DNA of 59,168 nt from Chloromonas sp. AAM2 (Eukaryota > Chlorophyta > Chlorophyceae > Chlamydomonadales > Chlamydomonadaceae): NCBI GenBank assembly GCA_004335635.1, contig QAXH01001773.1:365-59532 (forward strand), in the 5' to 3' direction. The translations under genes and the position numbers were made by a program. Numbering within the stretch: the stretch's first letter is position 1; the number at the start of each line of letters is the position of its first letter. The notes under the pieces were generated by a model. The model did not search any database. It saw nothing but the letters and a program-made list of their open reading frames with translations, and had not been told where the DNA came from. Below are positions 37,294-50,848 of this stretch, in pieces.

Positions 37294-38402
37294 GAAGCCA
37301 GTCCTCGGGCAGCTGGATTTGGATGATGCATTGATTTTGCCAGTATGCTGGCCCCATTATGTACCGACATGTTATCTGACCCTGACCCTATCATGAAATT
37401 CCTGTGAGAATTCTGAACAACGCATGTATTTGACTGTTTGGACTGATCATCATGCTGAAGTGGTTAGGCGGCCACCAAACACAGACTGTTTGGTCTGCAG
37501 TATTGCAAGCTGCAAAAGTGTTATGACGCGTGCTGATGATGCCTCACTGGCTCAACGCACGTCACTGTGCGTGTGACTTCAGATTGCGGCTGAACCATAT
37601 TTTATTTGTTGGTATTTAGTTTCCTGTGAATGTTGTATTGTAGTGCAAGTTTCCTGTGAAGTTTTCCTGTGAATGTTGTATTGAGTAATGCTTGCTGACC
37701 AGACAACTCCATGAGAAGACAACTGTGAAGACAACTTTAAAGAAGAACCCTAGAGAAGAACCCTAGAGTACAAGGATGTTTGCCAGTTCAACTCGATGAG
37801 AATAGACTGAGTGCAAAGCCAGAAAAGGCTCGTCTGGCTCACTGGTCGATTAATGCCGAATGCCAATCATGATAATGTATGATCCGCATCGTATTATGCG
37901 CATCGCATTATGCCTCATATCGCAAGGGTACACGGCCTAGAGCTGCTGCCCATTTCCCCAAGTCATCTGCCCAGTTACTGATTGTCTGTGACAACCGGAA
38001 TTGCATTAACTCTATTCAAACAAACTTTTTCCAATCAAATCAGAAACCTACTGTCACCAGCTTGAAAACACCATCTATTGACTGTCCACTAGCTTGCACA
38101 AGGCTGCTGTTAAGGATAAATAAATGCCACAAGCTGGCAAACTGACTGAGTCTCCTGCATCATAATTTCAAGTCAGCTATGGTTTCTTACTAGCAATGCC
38201 GTTCTCATTGCACAACATACTAAGCAATCAGTCAGCTTACTAGAACAGCAGTCACGAAGAGCTACTGCAGCAAATGCTGAATGCACTTAAACACTGCTAC
38301 AGAACAGCACCAGAATGAAATCCGCTGCAGACTACCAAGTCCAACGCTCTTAGCATCCGTCTGTATCCAATCCCATCTAGACCAATCCCAAACAGGCACG
38401 AC
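37294..38402. other. Intergenic stretch between convergent genes
   Basis: Contains short direct repeats (TTTCCTGTGAATGTTGTATTG near 37620-37685; AAGAACCCTAGAG twice near 37742-37768). A 70-codon open frame at 37879-38145 has no recognised family. The 3' ends of the flanking plus- and minus-strand genes must lie here. Confidence 0.5.
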
Positions 38403-41400
38403 TCAGTCACTGGTAAGGTCAATGACTGCGGGTTGCTGCTTGCGGCCTGGAGCTTTCTCCCTGACTTTCCTGTCTTCCACCGTGCTGCCCTGCGCCGTCT
38501 GCACTGCTCCCCTGTCCCCTACCGCCACTGCGTTACCATTCGCTGCCACCCCTGAAGTGACCTCCACATCGTCATCAGACCCGCTGTACCCTGCGCCTTG
38601 TGAGTCGGCAGTGAGGAAGGAACCCGACACGAGGGAGACGGTGTCGTCTGGTGCTGTCCCACGCACCCCACTGCCCCCAGCACCGGACACAGCTGCGGCT
38701 GGAGCGGCGGCTGCGGCCCGGCGGCGCGCCCCGTAAGCCAGGCGCAGGCCCCGCTGTTCGCTGCCGCCTGTGCTGGCTGCTTCTGATGAAGCAGGCGTGG
38801 CAGCGATAACGCCTCCACCAGCAGCTACAGGGGTGTCTGGGAAGTCTAGAGAAATGGCCGTGGCTGGTGCTGGCTTCGTGTGTGCAGTAGCAGCTGCGGT
38901 ATGCTGGCTGGACTGGCCGCTGGGTGCATTTGCTGACCTACTACCCCATTGCTGCGTGCCGGACTGTGTGTTGGTGGCTGTGCCCTGTGCGGCCCACAGC
39001 GGTAACTCTTGCTCTGCCACGCCTTGTGCCCCTTGCTTGCCCCATTGCTGAGGTGCTGTAGCTGCCGGTAAGGCCGCTGCAGGCCCGTCGGTGGGCCCCA
39101 GATGATCCTTGGCGAGTGCCTGCGCCTGGGCGATCTGTGTGCTAGGCTGTCTGAACTGGCGCCATGCAGGAACTGCGTCTTGCTGTGGTGCAGGGTCTGT
39201 TGGCAGGGCAGTGCTTGCTGCATGGGATTGGCTTGAGCTTGAGGGTCCTGCCACTTCCTGCACCGCAAAGGCAGACAAGCTTTGAATGACCACCAATGTG
39301 CAATGTCACCCCTTTCATGACCACCGCTCCATCCTCACCTCGTGCATGGCTCGCGGCATATGGGCTTACAAGCTCTAAACTGTCAGTAGTAGTGATGCTG
39401 GACAATATCTCATGAAGCCTGAATTACAAGCTGATGACCTTGCAGCTACCTCTTCGTTTTCACGAGGTAAGTGGTCTTACCTGCTGTGAGGGTCCTGCCT
39501 CCAACGAGAGGCTGTGCAGCTTGGCGAGTTCCAGGTCCAACTCTGCCTGAAGAGCCTCGCGCTGTCTTAGCAACTGCATTCACACACAACAAACAACACC
39601 TTGCCTTGAAAGCTCTACTACTTGTTGCAGCAAGCCACACCATGCCACATGTCCATGGTCACGCCGGTCCAGCATGCACCTGCTTGATGCGGCAAGCCAC
39701 AACATGCCATAAACGGACACCTTCGCCACCCTGATCATCAATGCCTCACCTTGCCACCGCCGTCTCCCATGCGTGCTGCCAGGCCGCTGATTGTGGCCGT
39801 GGTGCTGTCCAGTCTCTTCTGCAGCTCGTCCACCCTCCTCTGCTGGGCGGCCCGCTGCACCCGTGCTGCCTGCGCCTCCGGCCCGGGCCCAAGGCTCAGG
39901 GAGGCGCTGAACATGGCGCTCAGGTCACTGTCTCCACGCCATGCAGCACGATCACCTGCAAGCAGCCACGTACATCATCATCGTCATCATCATCACAGCC
40001 ACCATGACATGTAATCCATGCTGCAACAACTGCTGCTGATGAAGAGTTGAAAGCATCACGGCATGTCAGCTGAACTCTTGCCTCCATGCCTTGTTTTCAT
40101 CTCAACACCCCCCACCCTCCCCATCATCTTAACACAGCGATTTCCGTACTGCGGTTTTGCAGCATGCGGCCATCATGGCAATGCTGCGGTCGATTCAACC
40201 CCATCCTGTTGTTGTTCTGGCAAGCATCCTGACACGCTAGCTGAACTCTTTGTGCTCAACCTTCTTCAATCCCCACTCTTCTTAGAACATGTTATTTGTG
40301 TGTACTGCACGCTGATCCCTACTTCTCCTAGCACTCCCCACCCTTCCTGTTCCTGGCCCCATCCCTGTCGCACCCCCTGCTTACCAACTGCCCCCGGCCC
40401 GCCTGTGGGTTTCCTGCGCTCCGCGGGCCGCCCCTCCCTTGCCGCAGCCGCCTCCAGCGCCCCCACCAGCACCGCTCCCTCCGCGGCCGACATGCTCTGG
40501 TGCGGCTCGCTGGCGCACGCGCTGAACAACAGGTCGTGATCACTGATGCCTGCGATCAAAGCCAGCCAGAGAGACGCCCTTGACTGTTGGTGGAGCGGTA
40601 GAGCTGTGTCTGAGCGCCCACTGCAACAACGAGCTGGTGAGTTCAAACTGTGCGCACTGCAGGCAGACACCTGGTAACAAGGAACGAAGCCTGCTTATGC
40701 GAGTGGTGGCACGCGTACGTATCCTAGCACCATGGATTGCTGTCAATACACTGACATACCATGCTGTTCCAATCCATTACTTGATTCATCGGCAGGTGCG
40801 TTGGTTGTCTCGTCCAACTGTGCTTGTAGACTACAGACAGCAGGACATGGGAGAAGAACCAGCCTGCGCCATGCCGGCCACTCCAACCAACCCACCTGCG
40901 AATCCCTGCATGGTCTTGAGGAACTCCAGGTGCTGGTTCAGCTCCTCAGTTGTCCTGCGCTGCGCCGCGTGCAGTGTGTGCAGCTGCTGCTGAGTGGCGC
41001 TGTGCTCCAGCCCCTCCTCGCTCACTGTGAACAGGTCGCGCAGCTGCTGCTGCGTGAAGTACCTGCAGACGCACACGTCTTGCTTTAAGTGATGGCTTGC
41101 ATTTCTATAGTGTGAGGGTGAGTTTGTTGTTGAGAGTATACTTGATGGGTGCCCACTCTGACTGAGTCACTGGTACCGCATTGGACAGCTCAACCGCTCA
41201 TGTGAGAGCATGACAGCAATGTTTGTCAATCATGGTGCTGCTCCCTTGCCAGACCTGCGCCACGCATTGACTGAATGCTTTGCCATTCCGCTCTGCCTCA
41301 CCTGAACTGCACGCCCTCCTCTGTGCCAGTCCTGGACAGGCCGCCCTTGAACACCTGAGCACAGGAGGACGGGAAGTGCGGGACGCCTTCCTACTTCCCT

Positions 41401-44400
41401 GCAACAACTACGATAACTGCCTGGTAACGCCTGTTGCACGTGGCCAGACCGCACACAAGTTGCTGCCAACTTCTTGTATCATGAGCCATTCAAGACCAGC
41501 AGAACGACGATGGTAATGTTCATGGCGCCTGCTGCAATCAGGCCATGTGCCACACCTGCAGCCGCACCATGACACATGCGGTGTCCCAGCAGCCCACCCT
41601 CCCATCTGCCCTGGCACCACAACCTGCACCGCACACCCCCTCCTCCCCTGTTTTCTGTACCCCGGGCGCCCTCACCTGTTTCCTGTACATCTTCTCCTCC
41701 ACTGTGCCGCACGTGATGAGGCGGTACACCACCACATCGCGTGTCTGGCCTATGCGGTAGGCGCGGTCCACGGCCTGGTTGTCCACGGCCGGGTTCCAGG
41801 ACGGGTCGACTATCACCACACGGTCAGCGGCCGTCAGGGTGAGGCCCAGACCTCCGACCTGCAGAGCAATGTCGCTTGACACTGAATTAAAGCCAAACAC
41901 AATGCTTGATGCCACTCCCAGATGGTTTGTGCCTAACGGATTGGCTTCCTTTGCCCCTCACTGGCAGGTCACATCTCTCATGAGCTTTGCACAGATTAGA
42001 AATCAGAGGAGGACAACAGCGTCGCATGCTGGCAAAGGAACGTGCAGATGAGGGAATGCAGATGAGGGGATACAGTCAGAGGATGAGTGAGTAGACAGCA
42101 AGTGTTTGTGAAGGCAAGGATGCAGTTGTGACAGGACACAAGGTGAGGCTTGACGAACCGATGCAGGTGCAGGCTTGACGAATCGATGCCATCAGCAATT
42201 GCCACCATCATGACAAACAACGTGGGCACAGTCTCTAATCATTGACCTGTGTTCCGGCCGCCTTTCAACTCGAGCAAAGCTGTGATCGGTCCTGGACACA
42301 CAGCTGTTCTGCGCCCTTCCACCACACACAGTTGTGACAAGTCCGTCCGTATCTGTCAGCAAGGCAAGCATAAGTGATGGATAAGGCAAGGCAGATGCTC
42401 ATCAACACAACGTGCCTGAGGTCACCGTCCGTGGCTACTAAAACCTGGCCGCTGTCCTGCCCGCCTTAAAAGCAAAGGCAAGTTGGTTACTGAAGTGCCT
42501 AGTCTCTTGCCGGGGTCCTGCCCGTCCTGGAAAACTAAGGCCTAGTTGTAATCCGCCCTGTGGACATATCTGTACCCATGGCCCGTCCCCGCACCTGTGA
42601 CGTGAGCAGGAACACAGGGATGTCCGCCCCCTCCCGCTGGAACCGCTTGACCTGCGCCTGGCGCTCCTCGGCACTGACCACGTTCCCGTCAATGCGGCAG
42701 AACGCCATCTTCCGGGCCACCACAGCGGCCTGCAGGAGCACGAACACAGCTGCTATGTGCATGCTGGCGTTCAACAATGCCTTCCGCCCCTTTGCATCCA
42801 TCGTCTGACCCTGTGCTGGGTCTCGCCCTGTGCCCCTGTGTCGCTTTACTGTTTGTAAACATATTGTTCCTTCCACGCTTTGCCGACCCAAATGGAACCA
42901 TGAGCGCGGCCACTGTGAGATGGAGGCAAGACAGAGACGGCCCAGAATTTGATGTCTGCAACCTGCTTTGTACTATATCAGCTAACTCTGCCCACTGCCC
43001 TTGACCCTCTCATCTGCCTGCCCTCCGTTCCCAGCGCCTCGCACCTGCAGTATGTCGAGCATGATCCTCGACTGGCTGAAGATGAGCGTGCGGTGGCCCT
43101 TGGCAGCCAGCTCATCCAGCAGCTTGAGCACAAACACGGTCTTGCACGATGATGACGCGCCGTTGTCGTGCATCTCCGCCACCAGCTGCCGGCGCACGTC
43201 CCCGCCCAGGGCCGGCAGCACCTAACAGATAAATGAAAAACAGAAAAATAGATAGATAAGTAGACAAGCTAATACATACAAGTTGTGGCCAAGCGAGGCA
43301 TGCTTCGTGTTGTTCATAGGAGTGATTGATGTTTACGCCTTCTTCTCGTCCACTTATGTGACGACACAGATGTAAAAAGACACACACCACGGCAAGTGCT
43401 GGTGCTAGCACTGAATGGTACACACGCACACGCACACGCGCACACACACACCGACCCACGCACGCGCACCTACCTCAGCCATTGCCGCTGCGGGGTTGCC
43501 CAGGCCTGCGCTTGCCCCGGCGCTGGTGTCATCGGAGGCGTCAGAGCTGTCAGAGCTATAGGACGAGCGGCGGGCCTTGCCTTTGGCCTGACCGTGCTTG
43601 GCCCACCTGCAAATCCACAGTGCACAGCCCTTGTGCCAGGTGTATCTGGACGCTGAATGCTTGCCTACGCAGGGTTTAAGGGACATGAGGTCGGGTGGGT
43701 CAGGTGCAAGGATACCGTGCACAGCACGGTGAAAAGGAAGGGAATTGTGAACACTTCCCAGTGCAGGGTCACATGTGCTGCATTAACATAAGAAGAGGCT
43801 GCGTTTTGTGCCACACACACTGAACCGCGAGCTGTCCATGCGAGCGCCGAGCTTGCCCACCTGTTCCCCCCTGCAATGACGGACTTGGCCGCGGCTTCAC
43901 TGAGCAGCGCTGGGTGGTCGCATATCTTCTTGAGCACCGTGAGCGCGGCCAGCGCCGAGTCGGTCTCATTGAGCGCGCCCTTGACGGCGTCCGAATGGAG
44001 GAAGGACGTGTACACGGAGCGCTGGAGCAGCTGCGCAGCTCCAACACGACACACAGAGCACATCACTGCTCAGCTTAACAATAAGAGGGACTCTTACGAC
44101 ACAAGAAGGGGCACAAAGGAGGGGGCAGGCATCAGCTGAACGCAGTCTCATCCATGTGCAATGTCTACTCAGCAGGCCATACCAACAGGACACAACGACG
44201 AGGCTAGGCACCAGCTCAAAGCGGCGTTATGGATGGTTACTGTCTACTTGTGCGCGCGCCGGAATGTGTTTGACCCAGTTGATAACTCACAGGATACCAA
44301 AAAGGGGCCAGGCATAACGCTTCAAAGGAAGTGGTGTTTGCTCTGACGTTTTCCGGCATAGATGGAGTGTCTAATTGGTGTGTGTTGAAAGTGCGGGAAT

Positions 44401-47400
44401 GTGTGTTTGTTCACCTGGAGTCTTAGCCAAACCACTAGGTCGTTCTTGTGGCTTAGTGTGAGCGGTCTGGCCTGCCCGCTGCTCTCCCTCCCTGTCTCCG
44501 ACGCGCCTGTCTCAACCGCTGGCCCGGTCTGGGTGGAGGAGGCGGCGCCGGAGGAGCTGGAGGGCCCACACAGCACATCCTTCTTCTCCCTGCCCACAGG
44601 CATAGATACAACGTTAGGTAAGCATAACAAGAGAAACGCAAGACGTGTCTTCGCACCTCTGCTGCGAGGCTACCTGAATGACAATCCATTCGCAGGGGAT
44701 ATCTAGGGGATATATCTAGGGGATATCCAGGGGATATCCATACGCAGGGGATATAACAGCACGGAAACTCAGCGAGGCAACCTTCGGGCTATCAACCAGG
44801 TCTCCACCATCCTATGCTGCACCCTCGCTGCACCTGCGAAGGAAGAAGGGTGCAATGACGTTCCTCAATTGCCCCGCCACCGCCGCCCCCACGTCTCGCT
44901 GGCGAGCGGTGGCGCCCCTGTCCTGACCCGCGGTGATGTGGCGCTCGTACACACTGGACCAAGAAGCAAGCAACCAGTCAGCACATGGCCGCGAAGGCAA
45001 GGAAGGACATGCAAGCAGCTTGGCAAACTGACGCTGACAACGAACGTGTTGCATGCTTGTAAGATCAACAATGCGGCCTGTCATGAGGGCTTGGAAGAGG
45101 GAGGGAGCAGCGCAAATCGACAAGGACAAGAACTGCGAAGATTGGCAGTTTGTAGTAGTCCTTCAAATTTTGATACCAGAATACTCTAGACCCCGTGCCC
45201 CGCATGGGACTGCCTGTAAGGTCGGGCGAGCAGATCTCACAGTGAGGAGGGAAACTCTGAATCGCGGACGCCCTGCACATCAGCTACACTTACCATGTTT
45301 GAGATGAGGCGCACCCGGCTACCCACTCACGATTTGAAGGCGCGCCTGTCCCCCAGCAGGCCTTCACAACAGAGGTCGAACAGGGCATGCAGCTCGCCTA
45401 GATTGTTCTGCAGGCAAGCAGCGCATGAGCATGTGACAAGTGCACTTGTGTGCCGTGTACATACCAGCATGCCACAAGATGGCCGTAAGCACACTCCATG
45501 CTCTAAGCGTTGTGAAGCAAACGACTACATTGGTTGCTGCAGTAAGCACAGGGCAGGGGGGTCACCTGTATGGGCGTGCCTGAGATGATGATTGTGATCC
45601 CGGCAGGCACCCTACGCAGCTCCTGGACCAGCTTCATCTTAGGGTTCTTCACCTGAAGTGCACAACGCAAAAGGCACAACCTCGAGAGCATTTATGACGA
45701 CGTAACTTTTGTGTGACTGTCAGTATGACAACCACAGAAGACACACATCTCAGACTTGCCCGTCACCTGTACAATGCCAACGGTGGCTGTAATGCACATT
45801 GAGCAGGACCAGTGTTGAGCTCAGGGGCAACTGTGACCACTGTGGATAAGCATAACAAAGCCCTACGTCCTTATAGCATGATGTGAAACCCATAAGCAAA
45901 GCCACAGACACGTTGGAAAGTTGGCTGCAAGGTCAAATGGACGTAACAAAGCCCCCGGCTCCGCAAGCCATCTCCCATCCGACCTTGTGCCCTTCATCCA
46001 GTATGACCAGGTCCCACTTGAAGTCCTCTGTGGCCCGCCTCAGGCTGCTGCTTTGCGGCGCACTCAGCTTACCCGCATTGTGCAGGATCATGCCGTACGT
46101 GGTCAACAGCACGCCTGCAAGCACACGGCAAGGAAGTGCTCCTGATGAGTGTTGTCGGCCTGGATGGTGCTATTGCTGGTCCAAGGCGACGACAGGTCTG
46201 ATTTTGATACCGGAGGGTGTATGCAGCAAACGGTATGTCGTACGGATAACATAGCAAATGCGCAGCGTCGTTGGTTTGTGTCCATAAAGAAACCTGCACC
46301 TGCTTACCAGTGAGCTTGCATCCAGTAGACATGATGTATGATGAATAACATGGTGCATTAAGTAAACATGAGGCTGACTCCCATGCCATTCATGCCAAAT
46401 ACAGCCGCCAGCTCTGCACCGTAAATTCAAGAAGTGGCACCTAGAGCTGAACGAAATTCATGCAACACCCACCTCCCGTGCTGCCTCCCACTGCCCTTAA
46501 GGCCGCGTCCCTCTCCGTCACACTATCCCCGAAGAACGAGTGCGTCCTTCTGCCCAGCCCGCACACTGCCAGCTCCTTCTCCCAGTGCAGCAGCAGCGTC
46601 TTGGGCGCCACCACCAGCGCCCGCCGGATGAGCTTGCTGTGCAGCAGGCCTGCCACGAAGGCTGAGCACTGCATGGTCTTGCCCAGGCCCATGTCATCGC
46701 CCAGTATGCCGCCCCGCTGCTGCACCTGGAGGCTCCACAGCCAACGCACGCCCTCCACCTGCAAAACCGACCATGGCGGCTAATAGATGTTGTGTGTGTT
46801 TGTATTTGTGTGCATGTGTGCATGTGTGTGTACACGCCCTCTGCCTGCAAGAGAGAAAAAATGAGCCGATTGCTTCTGCTGCGCAACTGGAGAAGCAGTC
46901 ACAACAACACATAATATGGGATCAACCGTGCCAGCAAACGGATGTCGTGGGGACCTGGAGTGCATTCTCAGTGGTGGGTGCAGGTGAGACAAGGTAAGGC
47001 AAGTACACAGGAATACAGCTAATTCATGTGCGGAGGCATCCTCAATCGGCAGGTTATGATAAGGCATGAGCAGCCGAGCAGCAGGGCAAGGTAGCCGTGT
47101 GCGGGTGGAGTAACTAACGTTGGGAGCTGGAGCTCAAGAAGAGTGAATCAACCAGTGGGACTTGACATCAGTGGCAGCGCTGTGGATGGTACGCACGGAC
47201 AGGTGGTATCATGAACTTTGTTGATACCTCTGCCTGATGTGAATTTGAGCACACACTGGTACGCACCTGAGCGCATGGACTGGCACATCATTCTGGCTCA
47301 CCTGGTGAGGGTAGAGCTTGCTGTAAAGAGTGGCTGGCAGTACAAACTGCTCTTGTGGTGTCTTGCCTGCGAGCAGCAGGTCGCCTGCACCAGCTGCTGT

Positions 47401-48006
47401 GTCCTGCCCAGTGCTGGCAGTTGAGGCTAACCCAGCTAAGGGTGCACCAGCATCCTCATTCTCCTGCTCTGACTCCTCATCAGAGTCACTGTAATCGTCC
47501 TCCTCTTCCTCTGATTCTTCCTCTTCACCGTCCTCTGAGGTGGCATCTTGTTCACTTGATGATTGGCCTTCATCAGCACTGTCCGAGGGTAGCTTGCAGG
47601 CTGCCGCTGCTGCCAGCTCAGCATTCGCCAGGCCAAGGGCTGGCCGGCTGTTCAAGGGCATAGAGGAGCGCCCAGAACTGTTGATGGTCTCACGCTTAGC
47701 GAGGCTGAGCTTCTGCACACTGCTCACCATGTCGTCCAAGGCAGACATGGGGAGGAGATTGGGCCTGAGCCTGGACAAACCAGGCTTGCTAGCTGTAGGT
47801 GGTGACGGTGGTCGGTTCTCTGCCTCTGAACAGGATGAGTCTTCCAGATCGTCCTCAGATGGGCTGTCTTCCAAGTCCTTGTATTCAAATTGCGGTGCCA
47901 ACGGTGTGGGTCGAACCTGTTGCTGCTGCTGCGATCGCTTCTCAGCTATTTTCTGCAGCAGCAATTGTCTTGATTCTGCCTCGCTTGATTTGGCACGAGG
48001 CTGCAT
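38403..48006 (-). CDS. SNF2-family ATPase of the ERCC6L/PICH (CHR24) type
   Basis: Eighteen exons join in phase to 1305 residues: 48006-47302, 46758-46473, 46114-45984, 45652-45566, 45407-45331, 44953-44834, 44589-44415, 44030-43861, 43606-43474, 43221-43045, 42729-42595, 41858-41676, 41354-41302, 41062-40896, 40549-40385, 39955-39750, 39573-39481, 39257-38403. Helicase motifs are intact: [13 protein letters not shown] (I), [12 protein letters not shown] (Ia), ILDEGHK (II), [17 protein letters not shown] (III), [14 protein letters not shown] (IV), [20 protein letters not shown] (V), and [12 protein letters not shown] (VI). [15 protein letters not shown] and [20 protein letters not shown] are typical of ERCC6L/PICH and plant CHR24. 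The N-terminal 235 residues carry a Glu/Asp/Ser-rich acidic block; the C-terminal 285 are low complexity and end [13 protein letters not shown] translocates on stretched anaphase DNA; the same role here is inferred. A further 5' exon upstream of 48006 is possible. Confidence 0.95.
43420..43475. repeat. (CA)n-type microsatellite
   Basis: Interrupted CACACG/CACACA repeats lie in the SNF2-gene intron just beside the donor of exon 9. Confidence 0.85.
44693..44755. repeat. GGGGATAT(C) short tandem repeat
   Basis: AGGGGATATC and AGGGGATATAT units recur five times with 3-9 base spacers in the intron between exons 7 and 6 of the SNF2 gene. Confidence 0.85.
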
Positions 48007-48643
48007 GCTTGGTGTGCTGCGGGTGCAGTGCAAGCCCTTCTCTGCATATGCGCCTTAGCAGCCCGGCCAGCGGAGAGGAACTTGACGAACCCGATCCTGA
48101 AGCGATTTCCATGCAAATCAGCAGAATTTGAAATGTTAACTTAGATGAGCGTTTCATCCCGGTCTTAAAACCCTGCAAACCCATGCAGGCTCAGCAATCT
48201 GGAGGGGTGCACGGAACACAAGACTGGCATCAAATGCCTGCTTTGATGATACGAGCGCCTGCCTTGTGTTGCCGGGTATCTCTCAACCAACCTCACCCAC
48301 GCGTCACCCATGCACCACGGACACGGACTGTGAGCCATTGCACTGCCGCTCAAGCTCCAGTCACGATTGTGGATGTACTGGATTCATGTGGCTTGAAGCC
48401 GTACCAGGTGCTTGCTGCAGTATGGCACAAATGTGCTACATAGCACCCAACCAACACACCTTTGTATCAATGACAGTTCTCTTGCCGGCGCTGGTGCAGC
48501 CATGGATTGTCTGCCAGCGCAATGAATGGATACTGAAGCCAAGAATGATTTGAAGAAGGTTATTGTTGTCATACTGAACAAAGCAACCATATGCACACAC
48601 TGATGACTCGCGATTGCTGTGTGCATCCCACCACTGCCTGCAG
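48007..48643. promoter_or_regulatory. Divergent intergenic region
   Basis: The SNF2 gene and the plus-strand mTERF-like gene start in opposite directions from this stretch. An open minus-strand frame (MEIASGSGSSSSPLAG) at about 48116-48007 could be an extra 5' coding exon of the SNF2 gene. No known promoter element was recognised. Confidence 0.4.
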
Positions 48644-50848
48644 ATGGACCGTGTGTTGAAGGAACTAGAGCGTAGCGAGGCCACCAACTCTGCTGCATGG
48701 TTGTCTGAGCGCGTGGGTCTTGTCCAGGCTGCCTTGGGACCTGACGCAGGCCCTCTCTTGGCAGAGGCGCTGTACAACGGTGGCGTGGAAATGTTGTCGC
48801 AGGCATGCAGGGTATTCAGGCGTCCTCTGACAGGAGGACAGGGCGGTTAATGTCTTAAATCTGCGTTGAGGGATTTTCTGCTACGTTATGAAACAGGGTG
48901 CAATCATTGACCTTCTTGGACTGAGCACTTGTGATTCAACTCATAACTAGGGAGCCCCAGTGCCACGACAAGACTCCTCCTGTCGTTGGCATGCTTTTGT
49001 GTTCAATGCTCAATAGCAAAGTTCTTGCTGCCGTAGGTGTGCTGTCTCAGAAATTCATGAGCCCAGAGCACCAGCCCAGAGCACCAGCACAGAGCACCAG
49101 CCCAGAGCACCAGCACAGAGCACCAGCACAGAGCACCAGCCCAGAGCACCAGCACAGAGCACCAGCACAGAGCACCAGCCCAGAGCACCAGCACAGAGCA
49201 CCAGCACAGAGCACCAGCCCAGAGCACCAGCACAGAGCACCAGCACAGAGCAGGAGTAGGAAGCCCTAGGGACAGGTCACCGGTACAGTAACGCCGCTGG
49301 TGTGTTTGTGCCAGTGCCAGGATTAAGGATGAATAGCATCAACGCAAGCTGTCACCGTGAGAATTGCGGTGCCATGTAGAGGCCAGACTTCCCGCTCCTG
49401 CATAGAGGCTATGGCTGATCAATTCATAGTGTAATGCCTGTGGCTGGTACAGTCACTACGGCGTGGTTGGCACACTTTCGCAGGATCTCAGTGCGTTTCC
49501 TGCACAGATTGTCAAGCTGAAGGAGGCTCTGGGCGGCGCAGAGGTGGGTCAGAGGCGGGAAGGCGGGTGGCATTAGGACGTGGAAGGGTGAGCAGGAAAG
49601 GATGACAACAGAGGTATGCGATACCTCTACGGTTGCTGCGTGAATTTGATGTAGTGGGTTGAAGATACTAGAGGTAGCATGCACAAGGCACTAAGCAAGG
49701 GGCAGACCAGACGAGAAGTCTTTATTGTGGCTCGTGAGTTTTCTTCCTTCTTTAGTAAATTGAACTGTGCAACCTACAGTGGTACATGGGCATCACTCAT
49801 GTGTGATGTCCTCACATAGGAGTGGTACTAGTACTAGTACCCATGTGACGCAGGCAGGTGTTATAAGAGGTTTACATGTCTGCATGTACGCCACTGTCCG
49901 TGAGACAATCTGCCATATGTGTGCGTATGTGCCAATAGCACACGCAGAGGCGGGACCCAAGGTGCTGGGGGCAATCACAACCTTAGCGGGGCTACGCGTG
50001 CGGCACGTCAGTCAACCCTCTTTGAGACACTCTGCCACAAACTTTTTTTTTAAGCATGTGTGCTGGGTTGCCTGCCCCAGGTCGGAAGTATCGTGTCCAA
50101 GGAGCCCCGGCTGCTGTGGATGGCGGATGCCAGCACCCAGATACCCAAGGTGCTGACGAAGCTCACGCAGATGTACCCGTACAAGAGCAAGGACAAGAAG
50201 GCTGAGGTGATCAAGGTGGTTCAGGTGAGATGGCCTTGTCGCCGCCAATGGTTCGTCACAAGAAACTTGCGTACTGCACCAGCTTGCAGCTTTAGCTTGC
50301 TGTTGATCAAGCAAGAATGGAACACTTCAAGGCAAGCTGCTAGTTTGCCAGTTTTCGGACAATGTTCCTGTGTGTTGTGGCTTGTGTGTAACTAGATTTA
50401 TTATGAATGATGCTTCATCAGGTAGCTTGTAAAGTCGAAAATGTTGCAAATGTTGCTGCTGGCAATGAAGCACACTGGAGTGTCAGGTCAGAGAGTCAAA
50501 GCCAGCCAAAGTATCTCGTCCTTCAGCCCTTGTTTTGAATGGTTTTGTTTACTTCCTGATGCGTATCTTCAGTAGTATGCGTAGGAGGATGAGCAGGATG
50601 TGTGATTGACGTGCGATGCATGCATGCCAGGAAGCCTTCCATGACTGAGAAGGAGGCACATTGTCGTATGTGCATATTATGCACTCTTTTGCAACCTTCG
50701 CCGTGCGTGCCTTGCGCATCCCTTTGTCTGGCAGGAGTACCCGGAGCTGCTTGTGCGCCTGGGATACTTCATCAACGATCCCAAGATCAAGACTGTGCAG
50801 GATTTGCCGGTGGACCTGCAGAACAGGATCCTTAAGAGCTACTGCTGA
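48644..50848 (+). CDS. Small helical protein with mTERF-like sequence
   Basis: Four exons join in phase to 153 residues: 48644-48811, 49508-49543, 50081-50224, 50735-50848. The last three read IVKLKEALGGAE, VGSIVSKEPRLLWMADAS..VLTKLTQMYP and EYPELLVRLGYFINDPKIK, which resembles the leucine/proline-spaced helical repeats of mTERF-type organelle proteins (PxLL patterns). Only about one and a half such repeats are present, far fewer than in full-length mTERF proteins, so the match is suggestive only. The ATG directly follows CTGCAG, so 48644 might be an internal exon start and a 5' exon with a targeting peptide may be missing. The stop at 50846-50848 ends the frame after KSYC. Confidence 0.6.
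49063..49251. repeat. Minisatellite, 13-bp unit in a 39-bp higher-order pattern
   Basis: C(C/A)CAGAGCACCAG repeats about fourteen times in the first intron of the mTERF-like gene. The C variant recurs at every third unit through most of the array, giving a 39-bp period. Long open frames on both strands here are artefacts of the repeat. Confidence 0.95.

Noticed and set aside
49003..49246. Cys/Leu-rich repeated frames (LVLWAGALCWCS)
   Set aside because: Translation of the 13-bp minisatellite inside an intron.
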